Assembly (NCBI GenBank): GCA_017442805.1
Contig: JAFRZA010000017.1
Span: 24,271 to 88,270, forward strand
Direction of reading: 5' to 3'
Length of the DNA: 64,000 nucleotides
Source of the DNA: Erysipelotrichaceae bacterium
GTDB taxonomy: Bacteria > Bacillota_I > Bacilli_A > Erysipelotrichales > Erysipelotrichaceae
Shown: positions 34,235-43,502 of the stretch, in pieces
Layout: each line of letters starts with the position of its first letter
How positions within the stretch are numbered: position 1 is the first letter of the stretch
Program-made: the position numbers and the translations under genes
The notes under the pieces: model-generated
What the model was told of the DNA's origin: nothing
Database searches by the model: none
The model's input: the letters and a program-made list of their open reading frames with translations, nothing else

Positions 34235-37200
34235 CTATTCGCTCCGCAGGGCAACCACCGGGTCGCACTTGCTGGCCATCCGTGAGGGGATCAGACCGGC
34301 AATCAAGGTCAGAACGACCGATATCACGGTCAGGATGATCGCTCCCTTGTAGGGCAGGCTGGCGGTGATGGTGGAAATGCCGGTGAGCTTTCGGACGATC
34401 AGGCTGATGGGAATGCATAACAGCACGGTAACGCCCACACCCAGCAGACCGGAGATCAGGCCGATGATGAAAGTCTCAGCCGAGAAGACGTGGCGGACAT
34501 CGCCCTTGGAAGCTCCCAGAGAACGCAGGATGCCGATCTCCTTGGTCCTCTCCAGAACGGAGATGTAGGTGATGATGCCGATCATGATCGAGGAGACGAC
34601 TAATGATATCGAGACAAAGGCAATCAGAACGTAGCTGATCGCGTTGATGATGGTGGTTATGGACTTCATCAGAATGCCGGTGATGTCGGTATAGATGATG
34701 ACCTTTTCCTCAGCGCCGGAAGCCTTCATGTCCTCATTATAGTCGGAGATCATCTGCTTGAAGGCATCCTTGGAAGCGAAGTCGCGGAAGTAGAAGCTGA
34801 TGGCTTCGGGATCGTCAGCGCTGCGGTAACCCAAGAGCCTCAGGTTGCGGCTGTAGCTGACTTCTGAGGAGTCGTCAGTCATGTAGGTGCTTAACAGCCG
34901 GCTCAGTTCATCTTCGTCCATGTCAAATTTGAATGCTCCGGCCAGCTTGTCGGCATCCACGCTGATGCCTCCGGCAATCTCAGCGATCAGTTCGGTGGAC
35001 ATTCTGATCATGCACTGGCTGATGGTTATCCGCATTCTTGTTTCGATCAGAGCCCGGCTGTACTGGCTGATGAGGGATTCCATGATGAAGTTGTTCATCA
35101 GAAGGTTGAGAATCTCGTCAAGATTCTCCTCGGTCAGGTAAGCCTGCTGGATGCCGGCGTTGACGCTGATGTCCAGGTATCCCTGCAGCATCCTTTCCAG
35201 TAATGGCCTGAACATCATTTCCAGCATTTCCGTGCTCATGCCGTACTCATCGGCCAGTTCGCCTAAAACCCGCTGACTCTCCGGGTCAGCGAAGCCGGCG
35301 TCGATCATGGCCTGGATGTCATCCTGGCCATAGCTTGCGGTCCCTTCAATGCCGTGTTCTTCAATGTAGATCCGCAGCGTGCGGTCCAATATCACGCTGA
35401 AGACGGCCGTGACTTGCTGACTGGTCTCAGCCGTATCGGTGGAAAGGGCGTCGAGCGCTTCGTTGATCGATCCGGAAATCGTCTGTCTTATCCTGTTCTC
35501 ATCAATGGTAGTGCCGAAGGCCTCCCTGATAGCATTCTGGTCAACGCTGATCATGTCGGAGAAATTAAGATTGGACTTCCGCCCCTTCTCGTTGGCTTCT
35601 TCAAAGCTCAGTCTGGTAAAGACATCCCGCTGGTCGTCCGTCAGCTGTTCGCTGACGATCTGACGGCCGGCTGACTGATCGATCAGATAGTCAATCAGTT
35701 CTTCCCGGTAGGCGATGCCCGGAGTCAGCGACGAGGCGCTGACGCCGTCCTTTTCGGTAATGATGCCCACGACCTTCAGCTGCAGTCCGTCAGAGATCTG
35801 CTGCTTCAGATAGCTCTCGTCATCCCGCATGTCTTCCCAGACATCGTATTCCTTATTGTAGCGGTAGTAGTCCGCCGAAACGACCACCCGGAAACTGAGG
35901 TTCAGGAAGTAGTCGTAGTTGAAGATCATGCTCTCGTTGTCAATGGATACCTGCTGGCCGTTGAAGGCTTCCCGGGCGAGCTTGGAAAGTTCTTCCGGAT
36001 CCCTGATGCCCAGAGCGTAGAGCTGATAGTCGGTAATCGTATAGCGGTCATTGAGTACCAAAAGGCACTCATCGTATTTCTGCGGCCAGCGGCCGGCCAG
36101 CACGTCATACTGGCTTTCCAATAATTCCTGATTATTGATCATCCGCTGGAAGGTCTGCATGCCGAAGCCATAGGAAGAGGAATAGGAGCCCTGACTGAAC
36201 GTGCTGGGATTCAGACGTACGGCCTTGTCAGCTCTGTCGCTGTAGATCTGCGGAGTGATGCCGTAGTCGTACTGCAGCGCTGTCAGCAGCGGCTCAATGG
36301 TTTCCTTATTATCAATCAGATACCGGTGGAAGGCGCTCAGGTTATTGGTGCCCATCTGGGTGAACAGCTGGTTCACCAGCGGCATCTCGCTGATCTGGCC
36401 CTCCTGCTTTTCGGTGGAAGTCACCGTGCCCATCATCGAGTCGATGAGCGAGGAGTAGTCAGCGGTATTTCTCTCAATGGAAAGCGGGTAGGAGGACAGC
36501 GAGTTGGTCTGTACCTCGTCGATGTAGTTGTTGACGCCGGTGGACAGCGAAAGGATCAGGGCGATGCCGATGATGCCGATGCTGCCGGCGAAAGCGGTCA
36601 GGATGGTCCGGCCCTTCTTGCTTAAGAGGTTGTTCAGCGAAAGCTTGAAGGCCGTCAGCAGGCCCATGCGGGCCTTGCCGATGGTAAAGTTTTCTTCTTC
36701 CGAGGAATTGCGGTAGGGATTGGAATCGGAAGTGATCTCGCCGTCGCGGATACGGATGATTCGGGTGGCATACTCTTCCGCCAGCTCAGGGTTATGGGTA
36801 ACCATGACCACCAGGCGGTCCTGAGCCACCTTTCTGAGGATCTCCATGACCTGCAGGGAGCTCTGGGTATCCAAAGCACCGGTGGGCTCATCAGCCAGCA
36901 GAATGTCGGGGTCATTGACCACGGCGCGGGCAATCGCCACTCTCTGCATCTGACCGCCGGAAAGCTGGTTGGGCCGCTTGCCGATCTGATCTTCCAGACC
37001 GACGCTCCTAAGCGCTTCGATCGCTCTTCTCTTTCTTTCCGCGGCGGAGATGCCGGAGATGGTCAGCGCCAGTTCGACGTTGGAAAGCACGTCCTGGTGA
37101 GGAATGAGGTTATATGACTGGAAGACAAAACCTACCGAATGATTCCGGTAGTTGTCCCACTGTCTGTCGCTGTAATCTGAGGTGGTCTTGCCGTTGATTA

Positions 37201-37387
37201 GCAGGTCACCTTCGGTATATCTGTCCAGTCCGCCGATGATGTTCAGCAGCGTCGTCTTGCCGCCTCCGGAAGGACCCAGAACGGCGACGAATTCATTCTG
37301 CCGGAAGGCAATACTGACGCCCTTGAGGGCGTGCACGGTACTGGATTCCATGACATAGTCTTTCCTTACGTTTCTTAATTCAATCAA
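34235..37387 (-). CDS. ABC transporter, ATPase fused to MacB/FtsX-type permease
   Basis: A 1050-residue fusion. Residues 1-225 are a LolD/MacB-type ATPase (Walker A GPSGGGKTT, signature LSGGQMQRV, Walker B ILLADEPTGALD, switch His in VTHNPEL). A membrane segment at about 262-285 is followed by a very long extracytoplasmic region to about 910. The FtsX-like core of three membrane segments is at about 920-1045. Such mechanotransmission ABC proteins do not import; they move or power lipids, peptides or cell-wall enzymes. Translation seems to start at TTG (37385-37387), with GGAG 9 bases upstream; no in-frame ATG is nearby. It is the first gene of the operon with CotH, VTC and DUF4956. Confidence 0.85.
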   Translation of the reverse strand: MIELRNVRKDYVMESSTVHALKGVSIAFRQNEFVAVLGPSGGGKTTLLNIIGGLDRYTEGDLLINGKTTSDYSDRQWDNYRNHSVGFVFQSYNLIPHQDVLSNVELALTISGISAAERKRRAIEALRSVGLEDQIGKRPNQLSGGQMQRVAIARAVVNDPDILLADEPTGALDTQSSLQVMEILRKVAQDRLVVMVTHNPELAEEYATRIIRIRDGEITSDSNPYRNSSEEENFTIGKARMGLLTAFKLSLNNLLSKKGRTILTAFAGSIGIIGIALILSLSTGVNNYIDEVQTNSLSSYPLSIERNTADYSSLIDSMMGTVTSTEKQEGQISEMPLVNQLFTQMGTNNLSAFHRYLIDNKETIEPLLTALQYDYGITPQIYSDRADKAVRLNPSTFSQGSYSSSYGFGMQTFQRMINNQELLESQYDVLAGRWPQKYDECLLVLNDRYTITDYQLYALGIRDPEELSKLAREAFNGQQVSIDNESMIFNYDYFLNLSFRVVVSADYYRYNKEYDVWEDMRDDESYLKQQISDGLQLKVVGIITEKDGVSASSLTPGIAYREELIDYLIDQSAGRQIVSEQLTDDQRDVFTRLSFEEANEKGRKSNLNFSDMISVDQNAIREAFGTTIDENRIRQTISGSINEALDALSTDTAETSQQVTAVFSVILDRTLRIYIEEHGIEGTASYGQDDIQAMIDAGFADPESQRVLGELADEYGMSTEMLEMMFRPLLERMLQGYLDISVNAGIQQAYLTEENLDEILNLLMNNFIMESLISQYSRALIETRMRITISQCMIRMSTELIAEIAGGISVDADKLAGAFKFDMDEDELSRLLSTYMTDDSSEVSYSRNLRLLGYRSADDPEAISFYFRDFASKDAFKQMISDYNEDMKASGAEEKVIIYTDITGILMKSITTIINAISYVLIAFVSISLVVSSIMIGIITYISVLERTKEIGILRSLGASKGDVRHVFSAETFIIGLISGLLGVGVTVLLCIPISLIVRKLTGISTITASLPYKGAIILTVISVVLTLIAGLIPSRMASKCDPVVALRSE

Positions 37388-37438
37388 TCAGCTCAGCTCC
37401 GTCTGTTTCCTTTCCGGTCTTAACCGGATACATAGAAA

Positions 37439-37467
37439 ATTATAGTGAAACCGGCGGTCATTATCAA
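37439..37467 (-). promoter_or_regulatory. Promoter of the ABC-CotH-VTC-DUF4956 operon
   Basis: Minus strand TTGATA (37462-37467), a 17-base spacer, TATAAT (37439-37444); the predicted start is about 45 bases before the TTG start codon. Confidence 0.8.
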
Positions 37468-37510
37468 CCTGACTGACCGTCTCAAGGGTGAAGCAGCAGG
37501 CATAATCTGT

Positions 37511-37516
37511 TATAAT
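37511..37516 (+). promoter_or_regulatory. -10 element of the UshA-like gene
   Basis: TATAAT with no clear -35; the GGAGG ribosome-binding site follows and the ATG is 26 bases downstream. Confidence 0.5.
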
Positions 37517-37541
37517 CATCTTATCCATCGGAGGTGGCTTT

Positions 37542-39011
37542 ATGACCATTAAGAAACTGACCATCCTGCACAACAACGACATGCACGGCGACTTTCTGCC
37601 TACGGAAGTTGACGGCCATCTGGAAGGCGGCATTACCTATCTGGCCAACTACATCCAGCGGGTCCGTCATGCCGAGGAAAACGTGCTGTACGTCAATGCC
37701 GGCGACATGTTCAGAGGCTCGATCATCGACTCGGAATTCCGGGGCATCTCTACCATTGAGCTGATGAACTATCTGTCTCCCGACGTCTTTTCCGTCGGCA
37801 ACCACGAGGTCGACTACGGCGTTGCCCACCTGCTGTTTCTGGAAAAGTGCGCCCGTTTCCCGATTGTCAATGCCAACCTCTACATCAAGAGCAATCACTC
37901 CCGTCTGTTCAAGCCCTATGAGATCGTCAATGTCGGCGGACTGAACATCATGTTCATCGGCGTCATCACCGAGGAAGTGCTCTCTACCACCAAGAACGAA
38001 GAGATCATCGGCTCCTTCATCGACCTCTGGGAGGCCGTGGAAGAAGTCGGCGTCATCATCGACAACTACAAGACCACCAGGGTCGACCTGACCGTTCTGC
38101 TAACCCACATCGGCTACGAGAATGACGTCAAACTGGCCGAAATGCTCAACCCGGAATGGGGCGTGGACATCATTATCGGCGCTCATTCCCACACCTTATT
38201 GGAAGAACCGACCTTCGTCAACGGCATCCCGATCGTCCAGGTCGGCAAGGGTTCCAGCTACATGGGCCGCTTCGACATCGAGATCGACACTGCCCAGTCG
38301 AAAATCGCCGAACTGTCCTGGACCCTGTGTCCGATCACTTCGGAGACCTGCCAGCCTGATCCGATCATGGAAGAACTGCTGAACTCCTACAAGCACCGTA
38401 CCGACGAGAAATACTCCCGCATCATCACCACCTTCAAGCGCCCGCTGACCCACCCCAGCCGCTATCAGGAGACTGAGCTGGGCAACCTGTTCGCCGACCT
38501 GCTTCAGGAAGATTCCTCCTATGAGGTCATGCTGATGGCATCGGGTTCCATCCGCAAGGATGTCCTGGGCCCGATCCTGACCCTGCAGGATCTCAAGGAA
38601 GTGGTACCCTACGATGAAGCCGTCATCATGCTGCAGGTGACGGGAAAGCAGTTCCGCCACATGATGCAGTTCATGTTAAGGGATGAAGCCCTGGAGCCGG
38701 AGGCTCACACCGAGTTCTACCAGCTCTCCAAGGGCATGCGCATCCTCTACAACAAGACGACCAGGCAGATTGAGGAATTCAAGCTCAACGGTGAGGACAT
38801 CACCGATGAGAGGCTGATCCGCATCGCCGTTCAGGACGGCTTCCACTACAACAGCTTCAGCGAGTTCTTCGACGTACCGATCGAGGAAGTCTGGGCCAAC
38901 GCCAAGCCGCGCAAGGTCATCACCTCGCAGTTTGCCATCTTTGAGGAGCTTCTCTCCTCCCGTCAGCACATCGACTCCAGGGTCGAAGGCCGCATTGAGA
39001 TAAAGGAGTAG
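37542..39011 (+). CDS. UshA-like metallophosphoesterase / 5'-nucleotidase, cytoplasmic
   Basis: A 489-residue protein with an N-terminal calcineurin-like metallophosphoesterase domain (metal ligands in ILHNNDMHGD, NAGDMFRG, VGNHEVDYG, LTHIGYENDV and GAHSHTLL) and a C-terminal 5'-nucleotidase domain (about 320-480, ELGNLFADLL, LMASGSIRKDV). Classical UshA proteins are secreted. This one starts MTIKKLTILHNNDMHG with no signal peptide, so it is expected in the cytoplasm, like YunD-type proteins of Bacillus. It may hydrolyse UDP-sugars or nucleotides. The MscS gene starts three bases after its stop, so the two form an operon. Confidence 0.88.
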   Translation: MTIKKLTILHNNDMHGDFLPTEVDGHLEGGITYLANYIQRVRHAEENVLYVNAGDMFRGSIIDSEFRGISTIELMNYLSPDVFSVGNHEVDYGVAHLLFLEKCARFPIVNANLYIKSNHSRLFKPYEIVNVGGLNIMFIGVITEEVLSTTKNEEIIGSFIDLWEAVEEVGVIIDNYKTTRVDLTVLLTHIGYENDVKLAEMLNPEWGVDIIIGAHSHTLLEEPTFVNGIPIVQVGKGSSYMGRFDIEIDTAQSKIAELSWTLCPITSETCQPDPIMEELLNSYKHRTDEKYSRIITTFKRPLTHPSRYQETELGNLFADLLQEDSSYEVMLMASGSIRKDVLGPILTLQDLKEVVPYDEAVIMLQVTGKQFRHMMQFMLRDEALEPEAHTEFYQLSKGMRILYNKTTRQIEEFKLNGEDITDERLIRIAVQDGFHYNSFSEFFDVPIEEVWANAKPRKVITSQFAIFEELLSSRQHIDSRVEGRIEIKE

Positions 39012-39014
39012 GAA

Positions 39015-39860
39015 ATGGACTGGAATGAATTCGTTAAAAACTATGGATTAAGGATCGTCTTCTCATTGGCCGTCATCATCGCCGCCGTCATTCTGACCCG
39101 GCTGGTCAGAAGAAGCGCTGCGAAGTTTGAAAAGCGCAAGGGAGCGACCCTGCACATCAAGTTCATCAGCAATATCATCCGGGTCCTGATCTGGATTCTG
39201 GCCGTGCTGCTCATCGGCTCGCAGTTTTCCAACTTCTCCAGCACCCTGAACACCATCATTACCTCCAGCGGCATCCTGGCCCTGGGCGTTTCGATGGCTG
39301 CTCAGGAATCGCTGAGCAACCTGATCGACGGCATCTTCATTTCCTCATACAAGCCCTTTGACATCGGCGACCGCATTACTCTTCCTGAGAAAAACGGGCT
39401 GACCGGCATCGTCTCGGAGATGAATCTGCGCCATACCATCATCACCACCTTCAACAACACCCGCTACATCATCTCCAACAGTTCCCTGAGCAATACCATC
39501 ATCGAGAACTCTTCCGACAACGATTCCTTCACCAGCCCCATCGTCGTCTCCATCACCTATGGAAGCGACATCGACAAGGCGATGAAGATCCTGGAAGAGA
39601 TTGTCGCCGCTCACCCCAACACCGTTGACAAGCGCACCGAGGAACAGAAAAAGCAGGGCGTCAAGAAAGCCGCTGCCGTCCTGTATAATTTCGGCGACAG
39701 TTCCGTCGACCTGCGCATACCGGTGGTCACCGCCAGCGTCGGGGAAAGCTACCAGACCTGCTGCGACATCCGCTACCAGATCAAGAAGCGCTTCGATAAG
39801 GAGGGAATCAGATTCCCGTTCCCGACCGTCACCATCGACAACCTGCATTCAGACAAGTAA
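39015..39860 (+). CDS. MscS-family mechanosensitive channel
   Basis: A 281-residue MscS-type channel. An N-terminal membrane region of about three helices (15-35, 55-75, 80-105) includes the pore helix region SGILALGVSMAAQESLSNLIDGIFI, followed by the beta domain KPFDIGDRITLPEKNGLTGIVSEMNLRHTIITTFNN, the most conserved MscS stretch, and a C-terminal alpha-beta domain. It would release solutes during osmotic downshock. The ribosome-binding site AAGGAG overlaps the stop of the upstream gene, so expression is coupled. Terminator follows. Confidence 0.92.
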   Translation: MDWNEFVKNYGLRIVFSLAVIIAAVILTRLVRRSAAKFEKRKGATLHIKFISNIIRVLIWILAVLLIGSQFSNFSSTLNTIITSSGILALGVSMAAQESLSNLIDGIFISSYKPFDIGDRITLPEKNGLTGIVSEMNLRHTIITTFNNTRYIISNSSLSNTIIENSSDNDSFTSPIVVSITYGSDIDKAMKILEEIVAAHPNTVDKRTEEQKKQGVKKAAAVLYNFGDSSVDLRIPVVTASVGESYQTCCDIRYQIKKRFDKEGIRFPFPTVTIDNLHSDK

Positions 39861-39863
39861 AGG

Positions 39864-39899
39864 AAAAGTTCATGGCCTTACGGTCATGAACTTTTTTTC
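39864..39899. terminator. Terminator after mscS; likely also serves the kinase gene
   Basis: 14-bp stem AAAAGTTCATGGCC / GGTCATGAACTTTT (one G-U pair), loop TTAC, then TTTC. The converging kinase gene stops at 39904. Confidence 0.88.
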
Positions 39900-39903
39900 T
39901 GCA

Positions 39904-41565
39904 TTAATGAACGATTACCGAGCCGCCGATGAACTCGCGGATGATGGAGTTATTGGCGATGATCTCGTCGTCTTCCACCGGCTCGATGTAACGCAGGAAC
40001 TCCAGTAGTCTCTGAGCTTCCGCATATTCCGGTTCGCTTCGCGGCACTTCCTTCAGCAGCGGTTCAGCGTACTTCTTCAGTACGGCCAGCTCGTAGATGC
40101 AGTTGGAGTTGAAGAAGACCCTGGCTTCCCCGTGGTAGGGGAAGATGTTCTGGTCTTCGCCGCTTCTGACCTTCGGCCAGCTGGCCAGGGTCGTGGTGAC
40201 CGGCCAGCCGCGGAACTGGTAGTCTCTTACCAGTCTTCTTAACAGCCGGCAGTCGGTAGTCGGAATGCGGTTATGCCGGTCGATGCTGATGGGGGTGAAG
40301 GGAGAAATGTAGATCTTGAACTTCTCCTTTTCATCAATACCTTCAGTCAAAGTGCGGTTGAGGGCGTGGATGCCTTCGATGACGATGACCTGATCCCTGT
40401 CGATGGAGGTAATGCGCTGGCCGTATACCTTGGTGCCGCTGACGAAGTCAAACACCGGCAGGTCAACGCTCTTTCCTTCCAGCAGTTCCTTCATCTGTCT
40501 GACGAACAGCTTGGTGTCAACGGCCTTGATGCTTTCAAAGTCCTTCTCGCCGTCCGGACCGATCGGCGATTCGTCGCGCTCGACGAAGTAGTCGTCAGTC
40601 CCCATGTACAGGGTCTTGATGCCTAAGACGTTCAACTGAATGCACAGCCGCTTGGCAAAGGTGGTCTTTCCGGAACTGGAGGGCCCGCAGATCAGCACGA
40701 TGCGCCGTCTGCTCTTGGCGATCTCGTCAGCGATGTCGGAGATCTTCTTTTCATGCAGGGCTTCCTGCATCAGGTACATGTCCCCGGTCTGCTTATTCAG
40801 GATGCGGTTGTTGAGGTCATCGACGTACTTGATGCCCATCAGCTTGCCCCATTTGGTGGCTTCGCTGAAGGCGTCGTACAGCATCTTCTGATCCTCGTAT
40901 TCCGGAATCTTCAGCGGATCGGACTGATGGGGGTAGCGCAGAAGGATGCCGTTACGGTAAGGCCGCAGCTCGAAGTACTTCAGATAGCCGGTCGAGGGGA
41001 CCAGAAAGTTGTAGAAGATCTGGGTCTCATCTTCCAGCGAATAGATTTCCACATGGTTCAGAGAAGGAATGGAGGCGATCAGGTTGCCGGTCTCCTTCTG
41101 TTTCAGTTCTTCGGTCAGAGTTGTGATCTCCTGACGGTTGAGGTGGCGCTTGATGATCGGCAGGTCCTTCTTGATCAGCTTGCGCATCTGCTTCTCGATC
41201 TTTTCAATCATCTCCTCATCCGGCTTGCGGTTGCGGATGACGGTGAAAAGGCCCTTGGACAGGGAGTTGTTGACCGTGACCTGCACGTCCTTGCCCAGCA
41301 CGTCATGAACGGCCTTGATGTACAGCATCACCAGCGAGCTCTGGTAAACCAGCCACATGGCCTGGGAACGGATGTCCAGAAACTCCAGAGTGCAGTCATG
41401 ATAAACGACGTGGAGCAGTCCACGGTAGGCGTTATCGATCCGGCAGCCATAAGCCGGGTAGGGAAGCAGGTGTTCGACCTCCTTCAGGATGAGTTCGGCT
41501 TTCAGTTTCTCGGGGTATTCCCTGACGATGTTTCCCTCAGGCAGGCCGATTATGTTAACTTTCAT
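39904..41565 (-). CDS. Nucleoside (uridine) kinase-like protein with N-terminal TGS-like region
   Basis: A 553-residue protein of the large uridine-kinase-like group common in Firmicutes. The first 60 residues resemble a TGS domain, followed by a threonyl-tRNA-synthetase-like middle (residues 60-250, LFTVIRNRKPDEEM, PSTGYLKYFELRPYRNGILLRYPH). The C-terminal half is a P-loop kinase: Walker A GPSSSGKTT (about 292-300), YMGTDDYFVERDE as the substrate-binding Asp region, and VIVIEGIHALN as Walker B. The usual annotation is nucleoside or uridine kinase. It has its own promoter region shared with the divergent Na/Pi gene. The ribosome-binding site is weak (GGTGA). Confidence 0.85.
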   Translation of the reverse strand: MKVNIIGLPEGNIVREYPEKLKAELILKEVEHLLPYPAYGCRIDNAYRGLLHVVYHDCTLEFLDIRSQAMWLVYQSSLVMLYIKAVHDVLGKDVQVTVNNSLSKGLFTVIRNRKPDEEMIEKIEKQMRKLIKKDLPIIKRHLNRQEITTLTEELKQKETGNLIASIPSLNHVEIYSLEDETQIFYNFLVPSTGYLKYFELRPYRNGILLRYPHQSDPLKIPEYEDQKMLYDAFSEATKWGKLMGIKYVDDLNNRILNKQTGDMYLMQEALHEKKISDIADEIAKSRRRIVLICGPSSSGKTTFAKRLCIQLNVLGIKTLYMGTDDYFVERDESPIGPDGEKDFESIKAVDTKLFVRQMKELLEGKSVDLPVFDFVSGTKVYGQRITSIDRDQVIVIEGIHALNRTLTEGIDEKEKFKIYISPFTPISIDRHNRIPTTDCRLLRRLVRDYQFRGWPVTTTLASWPKVRSGEDQNIFPYHGEARVFFNSNCIYELAVLKKYAEPLLKEVPRSEPEYAEAQRLLEFLRYIEPVEDDEIIANNSIIREFIGGSVIVH

Positions 41566-41630
41566 GTGTTATCACCATAAATATATTAGCACATTTGCCT
41601 TACACTTTGACGTCGAGCCGTCCGCGGTTA

Positions 41631-41720
41631 TGGTATAATTCATTTAGCAACCGTTGGAAAAATAACTGCCGCCTTAAGGAGGAGGCAGATCAATAAATAA
41701 TTAAATAAAGCATAAAAGGA
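41631..41720 (+). promoter_or_regulatory. Extended -10 promoter and structured leader of the Na/Pi cotransporter gene
   Basis: TGGTATAAT (TATAAT 41634-41639) is followed by an 88-base leader. It can fold as CTGCC...GGCAG around an internal CCTTAAGG with a spare AAGGAGGAGG. The true AAAGGAG site is just before the ATG at 41728. The decoy Shine-Dalgarno inside a hairpin is notable, but no known riboswitch is recognised. Confidence 0.55.
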
Positions 41721-41727
41721 GAAAAAC

Positions 41728-43479
41728 ATGGATATATATTCGGCACTTCAGATCATGGCCGGCCTGGCATTCTTCCTGTATGGCATGAATGTCATGTCAT
41801 CTTCTCTGGAGAAGATGGCCGGCGGTTCGCTTGAACTTACCCTTAAGAAAGTCACCAGCAACAAGCTGCTCAGTTTCCTTTTAGGCGCCGTCATCACGGT
41901 CGCCATCCAGTCCTCTTCCGGCGTCATGGTCATGCTGGTCGGTCTGGTCAACTCCAACATCATCGACTTCAAAGACACCCTGGCCATCATCCTGGGTTCC
42001 AACGTCGGGACCACCATCACCGGCTGGATCCTGACGCTGACCGGCATTGAAAGCAGCGGCTTCTCGATCATGTCGATGCTCAACCCTAAGTTCTTCACGC
42101 CGATCCTGGCCCTGGTGGGCGTGGTCATGCGAATGGCCGCCAAGAAGGAAAAGCAGAAGGACCTTGGAACCATCTTCGTCGGTTTCGCCGTGCTGATGTA
42201 CGGCATGACCTTCATGTCCGACGCCATGAAGCTGATGGCCAACGAACCCTGGTTCGCCAACATCCTGGTCATGTTCACCAACCCGATCCTGGCCGTCCTG
42301 GTTGCCACGCTGTTCACTGCCGTAATTCAGTCCTCAGCCGCTGCCATCGGTATCATTGAGGCCTTCGCCCTCTCCGGTCAGATCACCCTGGGCATGGCCA
42401 TTCCGCTGATCCTGGGCGCCAACATCGGCACCTGCGTCACCGGTCTGATCAGCGCCATCGGCGTAGCCAAGAACGCCAAGCGCGTCAGCGTCCTTCAGGT
42501 CGTCGTCAACACTACCGGCGCTCTGGCCGTTCTGGCCGTCTTACTGATCGTAGGCAAGATCGACATTCTCCAGGGCCCGGCTACCCATGTGCACGTCGCT
42601 CTGGTCCATACCCTGTTCAACATTCTGGTGACCATCGTCGCCTTTGCCCTTGAACCGCTGATCATCCGGCTGGTCAAGAAGATCGTCAGGGACGATCCCA
42701 GCGATCTGCCGACCATCCTCATCGACGAAAGACTTATCAACCAGCCTTCCATCGCCGTCAACGAGTGTCTGGGCAATACCATGGTCATGGCCATGATGGC
42801 CAAGGAGGAAATGGAGAGAGCCCTGCATCTGTTCAAGCAGTACACCGACGAGGAATACGAGAAGATCAACGAACTGGAAAAGACCGTGGACTGGTATCAG
42901 GATCAGCTCGACAGCTACCTGGTCAAGTTATCCCGCGTCTCCCTTTCCAGGCAGTCCAGTGAGGACATCAACAAGATGCTGCACCTGATTACCGACTTCG
43001 AGCGCATCGGCGACCACGCCGTCAATGTTGCCAAGATCGCCCAGAACATCAATGAGCGCAAGGAGCGTTTCTCCGATACGGCCATGAGAGAACTTGAGAT
43101 CCTGACCGTTGCCATCAAGGAGATCCTCGATAACGCCATTACCGGCTTCATCAATGACGACATGGCGGCCGCCGCCCAGGTTGAACCGCTGGAGGAAAGC
43201 ATCGACAAGCTGATCGACGCCATCACCGACAACCACGTCGACCGCCTCACTACCGGCGAATGCACCATCGAGCTGGGTCTGGAGCTCAGCGAACTGCTGA
43301 ACAACTGCGAGCGTGTCTCCGACCACTGTTCCAACATCGCCGTCTGCATGATCGAACTGTCCAACGACGAGTTCTATACCCACCAGTACCTGCATGACTA
43401 CAAGCGCGATTCCGAGGAATTCACCACTCTGTACAAGTACTACACCAGCAAGTACAACCTGACCAACCCGCAGATCTGA
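41728..43479 (+). CDS. Na/Pi cotransporter family protein with C-terminal PhoU domain
   Basis: A 583-residue membrane protein of the NptA/Na-Pi-II family. Two inverted repeats carry the QSSS signature (VAIQSSSGVMVML, about 55-67, and AVIQSSAAAIGII, about 200-212), each preceded by GSNVGTT or GANIGTC. Eight or so membrane helices end near residue 330. The rest (about 350-560) is PhoU-like helical bundles (EEMERALHLFKQYTDEEYEKINELEKTVDWY...), a usual fusion in bacteria. It takes up or exports phosphate with sodium. Threonine aldolase follows with no terminator, so they are co-transcribed. Confidence 0.92.
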   Translation: MDIYSALQIMAGLAFFLYGMNVMSSSLEKMAGGSLELTLKKVTSNKLLSFLLGAVITVAIQSSSGVMVMLVGLVNSNIIDFKDTLAIILGSNVGTTITGWILTLTGIESSGFSIMSMLNPKFFTPILALVGVVMRMAAKKEKQKDLGTIFVGFAVLMYGMTFMSDAMKLMANEPWFANILVMFTNPILAVLVATLFTAVIQSSAAAIGIIEAFALSGQITLGMAIPLILGANIGTCVTGLISAIGVAKNAKRVSVLQVVVNTTGALAVLAVLLIVGKIDILQGPATHVHVALVHTLFNILVTIVAFALEPLIIRLVKKIVRDDPSDLPTILIDERLINQPSIAVNECLGNTMVMAMMAKEEMERALHLFKQYTDEEYEKINELEKTVDWYQDQLDSYLVKLSRVSLSRQSSEDINKMLHLITDFERIGDHAVNVAKIAQNINERKERFSDTAMRELEILTVAIKEILDNAITGFINDDMAAAAQVEPLEESIDKLIDAITDNHVDRLTTGECTIELGLELSELLNNCERVSDHCSNIAVCMIELSNDEFYTHQYLHDYKRDSEEFTTLYKYYTSKYNLTNPQI

Positions 43480-43502
43480 TCTGCCCTAAGGAGATATCAG
43501 CC

